A stretch of DNA of 64,000 nucleotides from contig CACYAW010000002.1 of assembly GCA_902772455.1 (NCBI GenBank), positions 1 through 64,000 on the forward strand, in the 5' to 3' direction. Under the pieces are notes generated by a model. The model did not search any database. It saw only the letters and a program-made list of their open reading frames with translations, and was not told where the DNA came from. Positions within the stretch are counted from its first letter, which is position 1. Each line of letters opens with the position of its first letter. Shown in pieces: positions 45,158 to 54,556 of the stretch. This DNA comes from an uncultured Bacteroidales bacterium (lineage in GTDB: Bacteria; Bacteroidota; Bacteroidia; Bacteroidales; Muribaculaceae). The translations under genes and the position numbers were made by a program.

Positions 45158-46598
45158 AGTACTATTGATTAGTTTGATTCTTGCCTGCAACATCTTTCCC
45201 GTGACGGCAGGCAGCGGCCCCGGCAAGAAGAGCGGTGACACTCCCCCACCCATGTTTGCGCTCGGCACAAGCAACGGCATGATGCAGATGGTCTATTGGA
45301 CCGAACCGGAGGAGCCCCAGCTGGACGAGGAATATCCCGAGTATTATGAAGAAGCGCATCAGGCATGGGAGATTCAGGAGCGATTCCGTCGCAATGCCAA
45401 GCAATACACCAAACTGATTGTTGACGGCACCAAGACACGGGACGTGAAATATGTGGACGAGGTGCTGCTCAACCCCGACGGAGAGAAGATCTTCCCGGGC
45501 GAATTGCATGGCAGGCCCGAAATCCCCTCGGCCGGAGCCCGCTATGCCCTGCAGGGCGAGCCCAAGCTGAACAGAGAAAACATACCCGGTACCGTGCTTG
45601 TCACCGACAGCTATCTCGCCAGCCACAAAGCGCTGAAGATTCAGCCTGCCACGACGGACGAGGAAGTGCCGCTGCCATCGGCTATCATCAAGAAAATGGA
45701 AGAAAAATATGGCATGAAGGCCGAACGGTCAAGAAAAGCCTATATCATTGGCGACCGTTACACCTATGGTGTGATGCAATTCCAGGGAGAATACAAGAAT
45801 AGCACCAGAAAGAAGCATGATCCGGAAGAGAAATCGGCATTGGCGCTGGAAATCATCATAGACGGCAAGACCGTGTATTCCTATCCCGTCGAAGGGTGGT
45901 TTGACCCGGAGTTTGGCCCCACTTGGAATGCCGATGACGGCGGAGAGTACTTTCCCAGCAACATCGTGGCGGCATTTGAAGGGCCTCAAGGAACGGAGCT
46001 TTGTTACCTCCATTGGGCTCCTGAAAGTGCCACCACAGGCATCATGGTCCTGAATAACGGCAACCTCGACCGCCAGGAATACACCGTTTACCATTCCCTT
46101 ATCGACGAGCAGATTCCCGTTTGGAAAAAGGATATCGAGGAGATGAAGCGGCTCTATGTTGCCGAAGACCCAGGCGAGAACGAGAACGTGAAACTGACCA
46201 AGTGGACCCACGTCTTTATCGACTATGACGGCGAGCAAATCTGGATCAGCGACGATAAGGAGGAGAACGGCGCCTTCTTCAGCCGCGAGGACGGCAAATT
46301 TAAACTCGTTGGCACCGTCAGACCCAATCTCAAGCCCTCTTTCCCCGAGAGCCGAGACAGCAAGCATTACCTGGTGATTTCGGGACCTGCCGGAGGACCG
46401 TCCTATTATACCGAAATCTTCAAGTTCCAGGGTGGCAAGTTGGTTGAGAGTTTCAATGCCCTGGAGGTTTACGGTGAGATTGACGGCTGCGCCCTTAACG
46501 GGAAAGAAATCAGCGCTGAGCAAGGTAAGGCCTACATGAAGGCTGTCCCTGATGCCATTAAGCCCTACATCTTCTGGACCGAAATCGACGGGAAATGA
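45150..46598 (+). CDS. Exported protein of unknown function, third in operon
   Basis: About 482 residues from the ATG at 45150, which lies inside the end of the previous gene (8-bp overlap) and opens a signal peptide (cleavage near V-T-A). The longer frame would need an internal start in the previous gene. No family is recognised. There is an acidic Tyr/Glu-rich stretch near 45-75 ('E-E-Y-P-E-Y-Y-E-E-A-H') and 'H-V-F-I-D-Y-D-G-E-Q-I-W' near 370. Tight overlaps with both neighbours imply one transcript. Confidence 0.72.
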   Translation: MNKVLLISLILACNIFPVTAGSGPGKKSGDTPPPMFALGTSNGMMQMVYWTEPEEPQLDEEYPEYYEEAHQAWEIQERFRRNAKQYTKLIVDGTKTRDVKYVDEVLLNPDGEKIFPGELHGRPEIPSAGARYALQGEPKLNRENIPGTVLVTDSYLASHKALKIQPATTDEEVPLPSAIIKKMEEKYGMKAERSRKAYIIGDRYTYGVMQFQGEYKNSTRKKHDPEEKSALALEIIIDGKTVYSYPVEGWFDPEFGPTWNADDGGEYFPSNIVAAFEGPQGTELCYLHWAPESATTGIMVLNNGNLDRQEYTVYHSLIDEQIPVWKKDIEEMKRLYVAEDPGENENVKLTKWTHVFIDYDGEQIWISDDKEENGAFFSREDGKFKLVGTVRPNLKPSFPESRDSKHYLVISGPAGGPSYYTEIFKFQGGKLVESFNALEVYGEIDGCALNGKEISAEQGKAYMKAVPDAIKPYIFWTEIDGK

Positions 46599-46608
46599 CA
46601 ATCAAGCG

Positions 46609-47814
46609 ATGAAAAAGGCAATCACCATATTCATTTCGTGCTGGGTACTGGCCTTTAGTGCCAGCAGCATGGGCTCTGATTTCCTGCCGATCGCAGCCAT
46701 CGACGGGAGCTGGATGAGCGAGCGCATCCCCGTGAACGGCGGGGGCGCGACACCCGACGTGATGCAGTTGCTCAAGGCATTTCACAAGGCATGGCCCACC
46801 GAGGTGGTACAGTCGATTATCGACGCTGCGGGCGACAACAGCTTTTACCAGCATGACGAATCGACCATGCCCCCCGGGTGCCACGGCATCGTGTATATGG
46901 ACTGTGAGGACTTTAACTGGGCCTATTACCGCCACGTTGAGGGAGAGGCCCAAGACGTTGAGGCTCGCGCCTATCCATGCGACAACGGACACACGCTGTT
47001 CGTCATCACCTTTACTGAAACCGGCGACAACGTGCAGCCTTTCTGCTGTTTCTATGACTACGACCCCGATAGCCAGGTAATGAAACCCGAAGAGGCTCCC
47101 TTCCAGGGCCTGCCGCGCAAATGGGCAAATTCCAGAATACGCTATTACCTGGGCTTCGAATATGACCAGACCATCATCGTGGAAGAGACGTCGCCTGCAG
47201 GAGAGAATTGGTACCACAATTATGTCTTTACCGGCTTGATGCATGTGTATCACCACTCCAGTGCAGTGCCCTATGATCACGCGGACGAAATGGACGAAGC
47301 TGACGTGAGACTGCCCGAAGAGGCCGAGCTGAAAGATGAGGACAACGACAGGGAGCTGTATGTGAACGTCGACGGCGTGGGGTCGGAAAACGGCCAGTGG
47401 TCGGTGTGGATGAGAGACAAAATCACCGGTATCGTGACCTACCTGTTTGCCACCGAAAACACCGCCGCACCACGGTGGAGCGAGATGCAGGACGGCAACG
47501 GCATCCCTGTTGCGATGGATGAAATTGCCGCAGGCAACTGCTATACCACCCTATTTATTCCCTGGGACAGCGGCAAAATCTTTGTGGAGGGCTGCCCTGA
47601 CGACCGTAACGTGTGGTCCTACATCATCGACATCAACGCCAAGGAGGCCATTCAGTTGCCCACCAACGAAGGGCTGATAGCCATCGACCCCGGAAAGCGG
47701 GAAATCCACATGAGCCATTACCTCTACCACCCTGAAGGGGGCCGATACTCGGTGGAACGCGTTTATACCCTCGACGGTAAATTCACCGGCAAAGAATACC
47801 GTATTCCCGATTAA
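46609..47814 (+). CDS. Exported protein of unknown function, fourth in operon
   Basis: About 401 residues from the ATG at 46609 (11 bp after the previous stop), opening a signal peptide of about 20 residues. The N-terminal domain contains four Cys ('P-P-G-C-H-G-I-V-Y-M-D-C' and 'P-F-C-C-F-Y-D-Y-D'). The C-terminal half has 'I-I-D-I-N-A-K-E-A-I-Q-L-P-T-N-E-G' and a 'Y-T-L-D-G-K-F' end. No family recognised. Confidence 0.7.
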   Translation: MKKAITIFISCWVLAFSASSMGSDFLPIAAIDGSWMSERIPVNGGGATPDVMQLLKAFHKAWPTEVVQSIIDAAGDNSFYQHDESTMPPGCHGIVYMDCEDFNWAYYRHVEGEAQDVEARAYPCDNGHTLFVITFTETGDNVQPFCCFYDYDPDSQVMKPEEAPFQGLPRKWANSRIRYYLGFEYDQTIIVEETSPAGENWYHNYVFTGLMHVYHHSSAVPYDHADEMDEADVRLPEEAELKDEDNDRELYVNVDGVGSENGQWSVWMRDKITGIVTYLFATENTAAPRWSEMQDGNGIPVAMDEIAAGNCYTTLFIPWDSGKIFVEGCPDDRNVWSYIIDINAKEAIQLPTNEGLIAIDPGKREIHMSHYLYHPEGGRYSVERVYTLDGKFTGKEYRIPD

Positions 47815-47844
47815 CAGCAAATCATCACAACAGAATCATCATCT

Positions 47845-48786
47845 ATGAGAAATATTGCAATCATCCTATTATTGCTCAGCGCCCTCACTGCAGGGGCTCA
47901 GGACCTCGAGCAAGGCAGCATGTGGTACAACGGCGCACTTGTCTATACCGCCACCGTGCAGGAAGGGGGAAATGTCATCTTCAACTCGACTGTCGAGGGC
48001 GAGGAACTCGAGTTCATGCTGGTGCCCGTGAAAGGCGAACCCGGCACCTACACCATCGCCCAGGGCTCTAACGACGCCATGATGGTCGAAGAAGAAGGGC
48101 ACACCGTTCGCCTCATTCAGCAAGAGGACTTGAATATCCTCTGTTTCTATGACGCAAAAGACACCCTGTACAAATTGATGAGCGCAACCCGAGAAGAGGA
48201 CAACCAGAAACTCAATGTGGAAAACTGGATGACACTCCTCAGGGGCGACTACACCATGACCGACGGCACCCGTGTGACCATCGACTGGAACAAGGCCCTC
48301 GTGGGTGGCACCTATGTGCCCATCGAGGCCATGACCTTCAACGGACATACGACAGGCATCCTCAGCATCGACGGCGACGGCACCCCGTTGAACGGCTGTA
48401 TGGAAGTGGAGTTCATCAAGGGCGGCCTGTGCTTGTATCCGGTAGGGTTTGATGAGTACGAATTTCCGCACCGGTTGCTTGTTGACAGTTTCACCCTCAT
48501 TGAGTCCAACCCCAACTACGGCTGCTATGACTACGTCTGCAACACGTTGCTCCACGGCAGCGAACTGAACTACTTTGACAAGCCGACGCTGCGCCTGATG
48601 CGCAATTTCATCCTTGCGCGTCGCGGCTATGTGTTCCAGTCCAAGGATTTGAAGGAATACTTTGAAAAAGAGCCGTGGTACACACCAGCCGACAACAACG
48701 ACGATATCCAGCTCTCACTTCTCGAGCGGTTGAACATCGAGCTAATTAAATACAGAGAAGCCACGTTCGATAATATAGCGCATTGA
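47845..48786 (+). CDS. Exported YARHG-domain protein, last in operon
   Basis: 313 residues, signal peptide about 1-18. The N-terminal domain resembles that of 44312 (Y-T-A-T-V-Q-E-G ... V-K-G-E-P-G-T-Y-T-I). The last 70 residues are a YARHG domain: 'L-R-L-M-R-N-F-I-L-A-R-R-G-Y-V-F-Q-S-K-D-L-K' then 'Y-F-E-K-E-P-W-Y-T-P'. YARHG domains are small extracellular modules of unclear role, sometimes near peptidoglycan-acting domains. It follows 46609 by 30 bp and precedes the helicase gene, which has its own -7 box. Confidence 0.82.
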   Translation: MRNIAIILLLLSALTAGAQDLEQGSMWYNGALVYTATVQEGGNVIFNSTVEGEELEFMLVPVKGEPGTYTIAQGSNDAMMVEEEGHTVRLIQQEDLNILCFYDAKDTLYKLMSATREEDNQKLNVENWMTLLRGDYTMTDGTRVTIDWNKALVGGTYVPIEAMTFNGHTTGILSIDGDGTPLNGCMEVEFIKGGLCLYPVGFDEYEFPHRLLVDSFTLIESNPNYGCYDYVCNTLLHGSELNYFDKPTLRLMRNFILARRGYVFQSKDLKEYFEKEPWYTPADNNDDIQLSLLERLNIELIKYREATFDNIAH

Positions 48787-48844
48787 GAACAGGTATTGCC
48801 CGATTTTTGCTCCATATAACCTGAAGACACACCGAAAAAATTAG

Positions 48845-48852
48845 TATTTTTG
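48845..48852 (+). promoter_or_regulatory. -7 box for the PcrA/UvrD gene
   Basis: TATTTTTG just 5 bp before the ATG, giving an almost leaderless transcript. Confidence 0.45.
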
Positions 48853-48857
48853 CAACC

Positions 48858-51227
48858 ATGAATGAGGATTACCTGGAGAAACTGAACGAGCAACAGCGCG
48901 CCGCGGTTGAGTACTGCGACGGGCCGCAACTGGTGATTGCCGGTGCGGGATCGGGAAAAACACGCGTGCTGACCTACAAAATCGTGCACCTGTTGCATCA
49001 AGGCTACGAGCCGTGGCGCATCATGGCGCTGACATTCACTAACAAGGCCGCCCGCGAGATGCGAGAGCGCATCGAGCCGCTGGCAGGCCCCGACGTGGCC
49101 GCACAGTTGTGGATGGGCACGTTCCACTCCATCTTCTCAAGGTTGCTGCGCCGCAACGCCGAGCTCATCGGTTTCAAGCCCGACTTCACCATCTATGACC
49201 AGAGCGATTCCCGCTCGCTTATCAAACTCATTGTCAAGGACATGGGCCTGGATGACAAGGTCTATAAGCCCGCCACCATCCAGACGCAGATCAGCAACGC
49301 CAAGAACGCGCTCATCTCGCCCGAGGATTACGCCCGTAACCAGGCCCTTATCGATGCCGACCGCGATGCCCAACGTCCCGAGACAGCCGCCATATACAAG
49401 GCTTACTGGAACCGCTGCCGCATTGCCGGAGCGATGGACTTTGATGACCTGCTGTTCTACACCAACCTGCTGTTGCGAGACCATGATGATGTGCTGGAGC
49501 GTTACCAGGAATTTTTCCGCTACATCCTCGTTGACGAGTATCAGGACACCAATTTCTCGCAGCACCTGATTGTGCATCAGCTGAGCAAGAAATACAACCG
49601 CCTGTGCGTCGTGGGTGACGATGCGCAGAGCATTTACAGCTTCCGCGGGGCCAACATCGACAACATCCTGCGCCTGCAGAAGTTCTACCCCGACATTAAG
49701 ACCTTTAAACTCGAGCGCAACTACCGCTCGACCCAGACCATCACCGACGCTGCCAACAGCCTGATAGAGAAAAACAAAGGCCAAATTCGCAAGCACCTGT
49801 TCAGCAAGAACCAGGTGGGCGACAGGATTCCCGTCATCCGCTGCTTCAGCGACTATGAGGAGGCCTATGTGGTAGCCAACCAGATTGCCGCGCTCAAGGC
49901 GCGCCAAGGTGACAGCTACGAAGACTATGCCGTGCTTTACCGCACTAACGCCCAGTCGCGCGTGCTAGAGGAGGCCCTGAGCAACGGCGGCCGCCGCGAC
50001 AAGCACGGCAACATGCGCAATGCTATCCCTTACCGCATCTATGGCGGCCTGTCGTTCTACCAGCGCAAGGAGGTGAAAGACGCCATCTGCTACTTCAGAC
50101 TCGTCATCAACCCCGATGACGACGAAGCGCTGCGGCGCGTCATCAACTATCCCGCCCGTGGTATTGGCGACACCACCGTGGGGAAAATTTCCCATTGTGC
50201 CACCCAGAACGGTGTGAGCCTGTGGCAGGTAATGAACCATGCCGAACAATACGGGCTGAACGTGAACCGTGGTACCCTGACCAAGCTGGAGGGCTTCATC
50301 GCCCTCATGAATGGCCTGATTGAGCTCAACCAGGGCGGTAAAGACGCCATGACTGTCGCTCAAGAGACCATCCGCCGCACGAAATTGAAAAGTGTGCTCC
50401 TGGGCGACAACACACCCGAGAACATCAGCCGAATCGAGAACCTGGACGAGCTGATGAACGCCGTGAACGACTTCCAGCAGATTAAGGAGGAAAGCGGCGA
50501 CGAGCACTATCAGATCGGGGATTTCCTGGCCGAAACGTCGCTGCTTACCGACCAGGACATGAACGACCCTGACGGCGAGAAAGTGACCCTGATGACCGTC
50601 CATGCCGCCAAGGGCTTGGAATTCCGCAACGTCATTATCGTGGGTGTGGAGGAGGACCTGTTTCCAAGCGCCATGAGCGCCGACTCACTCGCAAAAATTG
50701 AAGAGGAACGGCGGCTGCTGTATGTCGCCATCACACGTGCCGAAGTGAACTGCATCATCACCTATGCCACCTCGCGCTACCACAACGGGCAGACCAAGAG
50801 CTGCGTCATGAGCCGTTTCCTGCGCGACCTCGACCCGGATTTCCTGCTCATGGGCAGCACCAATTCCGCCCCGGTGCCGTCGAGATCGAGGACACGCTAC
50901 TTTACCGAGGCAGAGCCCCGGCCCACACGGACAATGCCAGCCGCAAAGCCCAAACCCAAGCCTGCGCCCACGCCGCTCTCGCCAAGGCCGACGGCAAGGC
51001 CCGTCTCGCCTCCCTCGCCCACCCCGCCGCCAGCTGCAGGTAGCGGCAATTTCACCATCCACACCATCGAGGAATTGAGCGTGGAATGTGAAATACTGCA
51101 CCAGCGTTTCGGGCGCGGAACGGTCACCAATATCGACACCAGCGGCGATCCCAAGATTGATGTCGCCTTCCATGACGGGCAAACGCGCAAACTGCTGCTG
51201 AAATTCGCCAAATTTGAAATTCTTTAA
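48858..51227 (+). CDS. pcrA: UvrD/PcrA family superfamily 1A DNA helicase
   Basis: A 789-residue 3'-5' helicase for repair and replication. Walker A A-G-A-G-S-G-K-T is at about 28-35; motif Ia-type 'L-T-F-T-N-K-A-A-R-E-M-R-E-R', Walker B 'L-V-D-E-Y-Q-D-T-N', 'V-G-D-D-A-Q-S-I-Y-S-F-R-G-A' and 'V-T-L-M-T-V-H-A-A-K-G-L-E' follow. The C-terminal arm has a roughly 45-residue Pro/Lys-rich linker before the terminal beta domain ('L-H-Q-R-F-G-R-G-T-V'), as in PcrA. nspC follows after 17 bp and may be cotranscribed. Confidence 0.96.
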   Translation: MNEDYLEKLNEQQRAAVEYCDGPQLVIAGAGSGKTRVLTYKIVHLLHQGYEPWRIMALTFTNKAAREMRERIEPLAGPDVAAQLWMGTFHSIFSRLLRRNAELIGFKPDFTIYDQSDSRSLIKLIVKDMGLDDKVYKPATIQTQISNAKNALISPEDYARNQALIDADRDAQRPETAAIYKAYWNRCRIAGAMDFDDLLFYTNLLLRDHDDVLERYQEFFRYILVDEYQDTNFSQHLIVHQLSKKYNRLCVVGDDAQSIYSFRGANIDNILRLQKFYPDIKTFKLERNYRSTQTITDAANSLIEKNKGQIRKHLFSKNQVGDRIPVIRCFSDYEEAYVVANQIAALKARQGDSYEDYAVLYRTNAQSRVLEEALSNGGRRDKHGNMRNAIPYRIYGGLSFYQRKEVKDAICYFRLVINPDDDEALRRVINYPARGIGDTTVGKISHCATQNGVSLWQVMNHAEQYGLNVNRGTLTKLEGFIALMNGLIELNQGGKDAMTVAQETIRRTKLKSVLLGDNTPENISRIENLDELMNAVNDFQQIKEESGDEHYQIGDFLAETSLLTDQDMNDPDGEKVTLMTVHAAKGLEFRNVIIVGVEEDLFPSAMSADSLAKIEEERRLLYVAITRAEVNCIITYATSRYHNGQTKSCVMSRFLRDLDPDFLLMGSTNSAPVPSRSRTRYFTEAEPRPTRTMPAAKPKPKPAPTPLSPRPTARPVSPPSPTPPPAAGSGNFTIHTIEELSVECEILHQRFGRGTVTNIDTSGDPKIDVAFHDGQTRKLLLKFAKFEIL

Positions 51228-51244
51228 AACCACCCAATAACGCA

Positions 51245-52390
51245 ATGGAAGAGTACAAGACGCCCTATTATATCGTGTATGAGGAGAAGCTGCGCCGCAA
51301 CATCGAACTGATTACCGGAGTTGCCCAGCGCACGGGAGTGGACATCATCATGGCCTTCAAGGCCAATGCGCTGTGGCGCACGTTTGACGTGTTCAGGGAA
51401 TACGGCATCGAATCGACCGCCAGTTCGATTAACGAGATGCTGCTGGCCATTGACGAGCTGAAGTGCCGCACCCACACCTATTGCCCCGCCTATACCGACG
51501 AGACCATCGACGCCTACATCGCCGGCAGCTCGCACATCACCTTCAACTCGATAGAGCAGTACCAGAGGTTTGCCGACAAGGTGAACCGGCACAATGCCGA
51601 CTGGCCTGGCGAGCAGGTGAGCTGCGGCCTGAGGGTGAACCCCATGTGCTCGGTCATCGAGACCGACATCTACAACCCCTGCTGCCCCGGCTCGCGTTTT
51701 GGCGTGCTGGCCGAGGACTTGAAGGAGTTGCCCGAGGGCATCGAGGGTTTCCATTTCCACGCCCTGTGCGAGAGCACGAGTTTTGACTTGGAAAAGGTGC
51801 TGCTGGCCCTCAAGCAACAGTTTGGCCAATACCTGCCGCGCCTCAAGTGGCTCAACATGGGTGGCGGACACCTGATGACCCGCGAGGGCTACAACATACG
51901 TCACCTGGAGCAGGTGCTGGGCGCCTTCCAGGGGGCTTATCCCAACCTGCAGCTGATTCTGGAGCCCGGCAGTGCCTGGTGCTGGCAGACGGGCGACCTA
52001 GAGGCTACCGTGGTCGATGTGGTGAGCAACAGCGGCATCAGCACAGCAATATTGGACGTTTCCTTCGCCTGCCACATGCCCGACTGCCTGGAGATGCCCT
52101 ACAAGCCCAAAATCACCCAGGCCCTCGCCGAGGTAGACCCGTCAAAGCCGACTTACCGCATGGGCGGCAATTCGTGCCTGAGCGGCGACTATGTGGGCGA
52201 CTGGAGTTTTGAGGAGCCATTGAAACGCGGCGACCGCATCACACTCGAGGACATGAACCATTACACGACCGTTAAGACCAACATGTTCAACGGCATACAG
52301 CACCCCTCCATCCTGTTCAAACGGATAGATGGCAGCGTCGAGGTTTTGCGGGAATTTGATTACATCGACTACAAGTCTAGAATGTCATAG
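51245..52390 (+). CDS. nspC: Carboxynorspermidine decarboxylase
   Basis: A 381-residue PLP enzyme of the alanine-racemase-fold decarboxylases, giving norspermidine or, in many gut Bacteroidales, spermidine from carboxyspermidine. The PLP lysine is in 'M-A-F-K-A-N-A' (about 36-42). The family sequence 'F-H-F-H-A-L-C-E-S' is near 175, and the partner active-site Cys is in 'N-S-C-L-S-G-D-Y-V-G-D' near 310. Length is right. The dehydrogenase partner is not in the window. Confidence 0.95.
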   Translation: MEEYKTPYYIVYEEKLRRNIELITGVAQRTGVDIIMAFKANALWRTFDVFREYGIESTASSINEMLLAIDELKCRTHTYCPAYTDETIDAYIAGSSHITFNSIEQYQRFADKVNRHNADWPGEQVSCGLRVNPMCSVIETDIYNPCCPGSRFGVLAEDLKELPEGIEGFHFHALCESTSFDLEKVLLALKQQFGQYLPRLKWLNMGGGHLMTREGYNIRHLEQVLGAFQGAYPNLQLILEPGSAWCWQTGDLEATVVDVVSNSGISTAILDVSFACHMPDCLEMPYKPKITQALAEVDPSKPTYRMGGNSCLSGDYVGDWSFEEPLKRGDRITLEDMNHYTTVKTNMFNGIQHPSILFKRIDGSVEVLREFDYIDYKSRMS

Positions 52391-52419
52391 AGAATGGCCA
52401 ATAATTCTCTTTTCCAAAC

Positions 52420-52470
52420 AACACGAATGACCAAAAATGGCCACGAATGGTCATGAATAATTATATTTGA
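52420..52470 (+). repeat. Left inverted repeat flanking GxxExxY gene 2
   Basis: Starts AACACGAAT (52420-52428). The segment 52441-52467 matches the reverse complement of 53155-53180 with one mismatch and one indel. It ends just before the GxxExxY ATG at 52472. Confidence 0.75.
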
Positions 52471-52471
52471 C

Positions 52472-52924
52472 ATGGACTTCAAGAAATATAAGTTTATCGT
52501 TTACAAGACTATAGGGGCTGCTATGGAGGTTCACCACGAGATGAACTGGGGCCTCCTTGAGCCCCTTTATAATGAGGCTTTACATCTTGAATTGCAATCA
52601 AAAGGAATTCCCCACGAGACGTTGAAGAACATCCCATGTTACTACAAAGGGGAAAAAATGGAAAAACACTATCAAATGGATATGGTAGTGAAAGATGATG
52701 TGATAGTTGAACTGAAATCTGTAAGCAAACTGATTCCAGCGCATCGTGCCCAACTCTTCAACTACATGAGACTCACACGAATGCCCATCGGCCTCCTCAT
52801 CAACTTTGGGCAATCACGACTCCAAGGTGAACGTTATGGATTGATAGCCGAAACCAACGAATGCGTCCTACTTGACAAGGACATGAATGTCCTCAATATC
52901 GAAGACGAAGAAGAAGATTCATAA
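52472..52924 (+). CDS. GxxExxY protein, PD-(D/E)XK-like (copy 2)
   Basis: 150 residues with the signature G-L-L-E-P-L-Y (about 29-35) and the nuclease-like 'Y-Q-M-D-M-V-V-K-D-D-V-I-V-E-L-K-S-V'. 'H-R-A-Q-L-F-N-Y-M-R-L-T' and 'G-L-L-I-N-F-G' complete the family pattern. It shares architecture with copy 1 (5562) but only moderate identity, so the two are not a recent duplication. It is AT-rich compared with nspC upstream. Inverted repeats bracket it, and three tandem 89-bp units follow. No promoter seen. Confidence 0.9.
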   Translation: MDFKKYKFIVYKTIGAAMEVHHEMNWGLLEPLYNEALHLELQSKGIPHETLKNIPCYYKGEKMEKHYQMDMVVKDDVIVELKSVSKLIPAHRAQLFNYMRLTRMPIGLLINFGQSRLQGERYGLIAETNECVLLDKDMNVLNIEDEEEDS

Positions 52925-52940
52925 AGATCTTGATAATAAA

Positions 52941-53207
52941 AACATGAATCGCCATTAAATGACCACGAATGGGCATGAATTATTTTTTACGACCATTCGT
53001 AGTTATTGCTGGGGATTCGTGTTAATGATAACATGAATGACCGTAAATGAACATGAATGAACAAGAATATATTATTCATGAACATTCGTGGTTATTATTG
53101 AGGATTCATGTCAATTGTAACATGAATGACCGTAAATGAACATGAATGAACAAGAATATATTATTCATGAACATTCGTGGTTATTGCTGGGCATTCGTGT
53201 TTTAAAA
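52941..53207. repeat. Three tandem 89-bp repeats after GxxExxY gene 2
   Basis: Copies start at 52941, 53030 and 53119, each opening 'aacatgaat' and closing near 'attcgtgtt' or a variant. The second and third are nearly identical; the first is more diverged. Each copy is itself an imperfect palindrome. No gene in 52925-53231. Confidence 0.85.
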
Positions 53208-53231
53208 AAGTGGCGACAGTGATTCAGGTAA

Positions 53232-54509
53232 TTAGAGGCCGGAGTGGGCGACGCCGTAGCCGATGAAATGGTCGTAGCGCTCGCCCATGGGGCGGTCATA
53301 GACCTTGACGAGGTACTCGTTGACGGTCTCGTAGTGGTCGCCTTCGATGCGTGAAGTCTGGCCTACTGAAGTGCCGTCGGGCACCCAAAGATACATATAA
53401 TTATAGGCACCTTGCTTGAGCAAAATGTCGGCGGTGTAAACGCCATTGGCAGCATCATACTTCATTATCGCCTGTGAAGCGGGATAACCGTTGAGAAACT
53501 CTCCATAAAGCCACACGTTGCCGCCATTGAGCTTTCCATAGGTGTCGAGCGTGAAGTGGGTGATCATGTAATCGGCTTGCAGGGTATTCTCACCGAAAGC
53601 TTCGGCATTGCGGATAGTGAAACGGCCAAATTGCGTCTTGTCATACAGGTACTGCACCTCGTTGCGGGGTTCATCAACCCTGAGCGTGGCATGATACATG
53701 GGCTCATAATACCTAATCGTCTGCACTCCCATGTTGATGGTATGGGCGTTGACCGTCTCAAAGCGGCGGAACTCATTGCCAGCCGCGAAGATGAGGTTAC
53801 GGTTGTGCTCATAGGTCGCATGGTCCACGCCGACCATCGTGGGGCGGTTGACCATCACGGCATTGTCTTCACGTGAGTTCTGGCTGACGGTGCAAATGAA
53901 TTCACTGTAAGGATCCTTGATTTGATTTGGCTTATAACGGATATCAAACGACACCTGCTGGAATCGGTTATTGTACTCGATATCGGTGCGCGAGGTGACT
54001 TGCGGAAAGACGCTTACCGTGCCCTCACAAACCGAGAAACGCGTCTGGAACAATAACTTGTTGGGATCATCCTGCTCATAAACCGTGAGCAGGTAATTGC
54101 CGCTCACCAGAAACTCCATGTCGTCGTTGGGCAGCATGAACTGGTAGTTGTAGTAGTGGACAAAGGTTGCCTCGCTGGGGGCATAATCATCAATGTCGGC
54201 ATAGTTAAAGCCGCTCACATACTCGCTCTCGAGCAGCTGTGAAGGCTGCCAGTCTGCATTGCAGTGGGTAACGCTATAACGCAGATAGTGCACATCATAG
54301 TCGATATAGTCAAAGTTGACAATCAAGGGATCCTCGCCATTCATCATCAGTACGGGCGGGATATACATGTTGCTTGCAAGGCACACTTTGAGGGAGCGCA
54401 CGTTATTGTCAAAGATGTGCACACGCGTGTCCACCTTGCCTTGTGCCAACGCAGCCAGCACAATTACGCCAGTGCATATCAAGGCTAAAAATCTCTTGGT
54501 TCTATTCAT
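53232..54509 (-). CDS. Type IX secretion system plug protein (DUF5103 family)
   Basis: A 425-residue exported protein, signal peptide about 1-22. It matches the DUF5103 pattern: 'N-V-R-S-L-K-V-C', 'L-R-Y-S-V-T-H-C-N-A-D-W-Q-P-S-Q-L-L-E-S-E-Y', 'I-D-D-Y-A-P-S-E-A-T-F-V-H-Y-Y-N-Y', and a C-terminal beta-sandwich with 'L-L-K-Q-G-A-Y-N-Y-M-Y-L-W-V-P'. In the Flavobacterium T9SS this family caps the SprA translocon to keep it shut without cargo. It is last in the leftward run mtnN-luxS-antiporter-plug, 47 bp after the antiporter. Confidence 0.88.
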   Translation of the reverse strand: MNRTKRFLALICTGVIVLAALAQGKVDTRVHIFDNNVRSLKVCLASNMYIPPVLMMNGEDPLIVNFDYIDYDVHYLRYSVTHCNADWQPSQLLESEYVSGFNYADIDDYAPSEATFVHYYNYQFMLPNDDMEFLVSGNYLLTVYEQDDPNKLLFQTRFSVCEGTVSVFPQVTSRTDIEYNNRFQQVSFDIRYKPNQIKDPYSEFICTVSQNSREDNAVMVNRPTMVGVDHATYEHNRNLIFAAGNEFRRFETVNAHTINMGVQTIRYYEPMYHATLRVDEPRNEVQYLYDKTQFGRFTIRNAEAFGENTLQADYMITHFTLDTYGKLNGGNVWLYGEFLNGYPASQAIMKYDAANGVYTADILLKQGAYNYMYLWVPDGTSVGQTSRIEGDHYETVNEYLVKVYDRPMGERYDHFIGYGVAHSGL

Positions 54510-54556
54510 AGCGAGTTGTGATTTTTCTCTTTAAGACATCAATTGCCCCTTAGGGT

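Noticed and set aside
52941..53207. Possible CRISPR array
   Set aside because: The repeat is 89 bp with no unique spacers between units and no cas genes nearby. The units are contiguous tandem copies.
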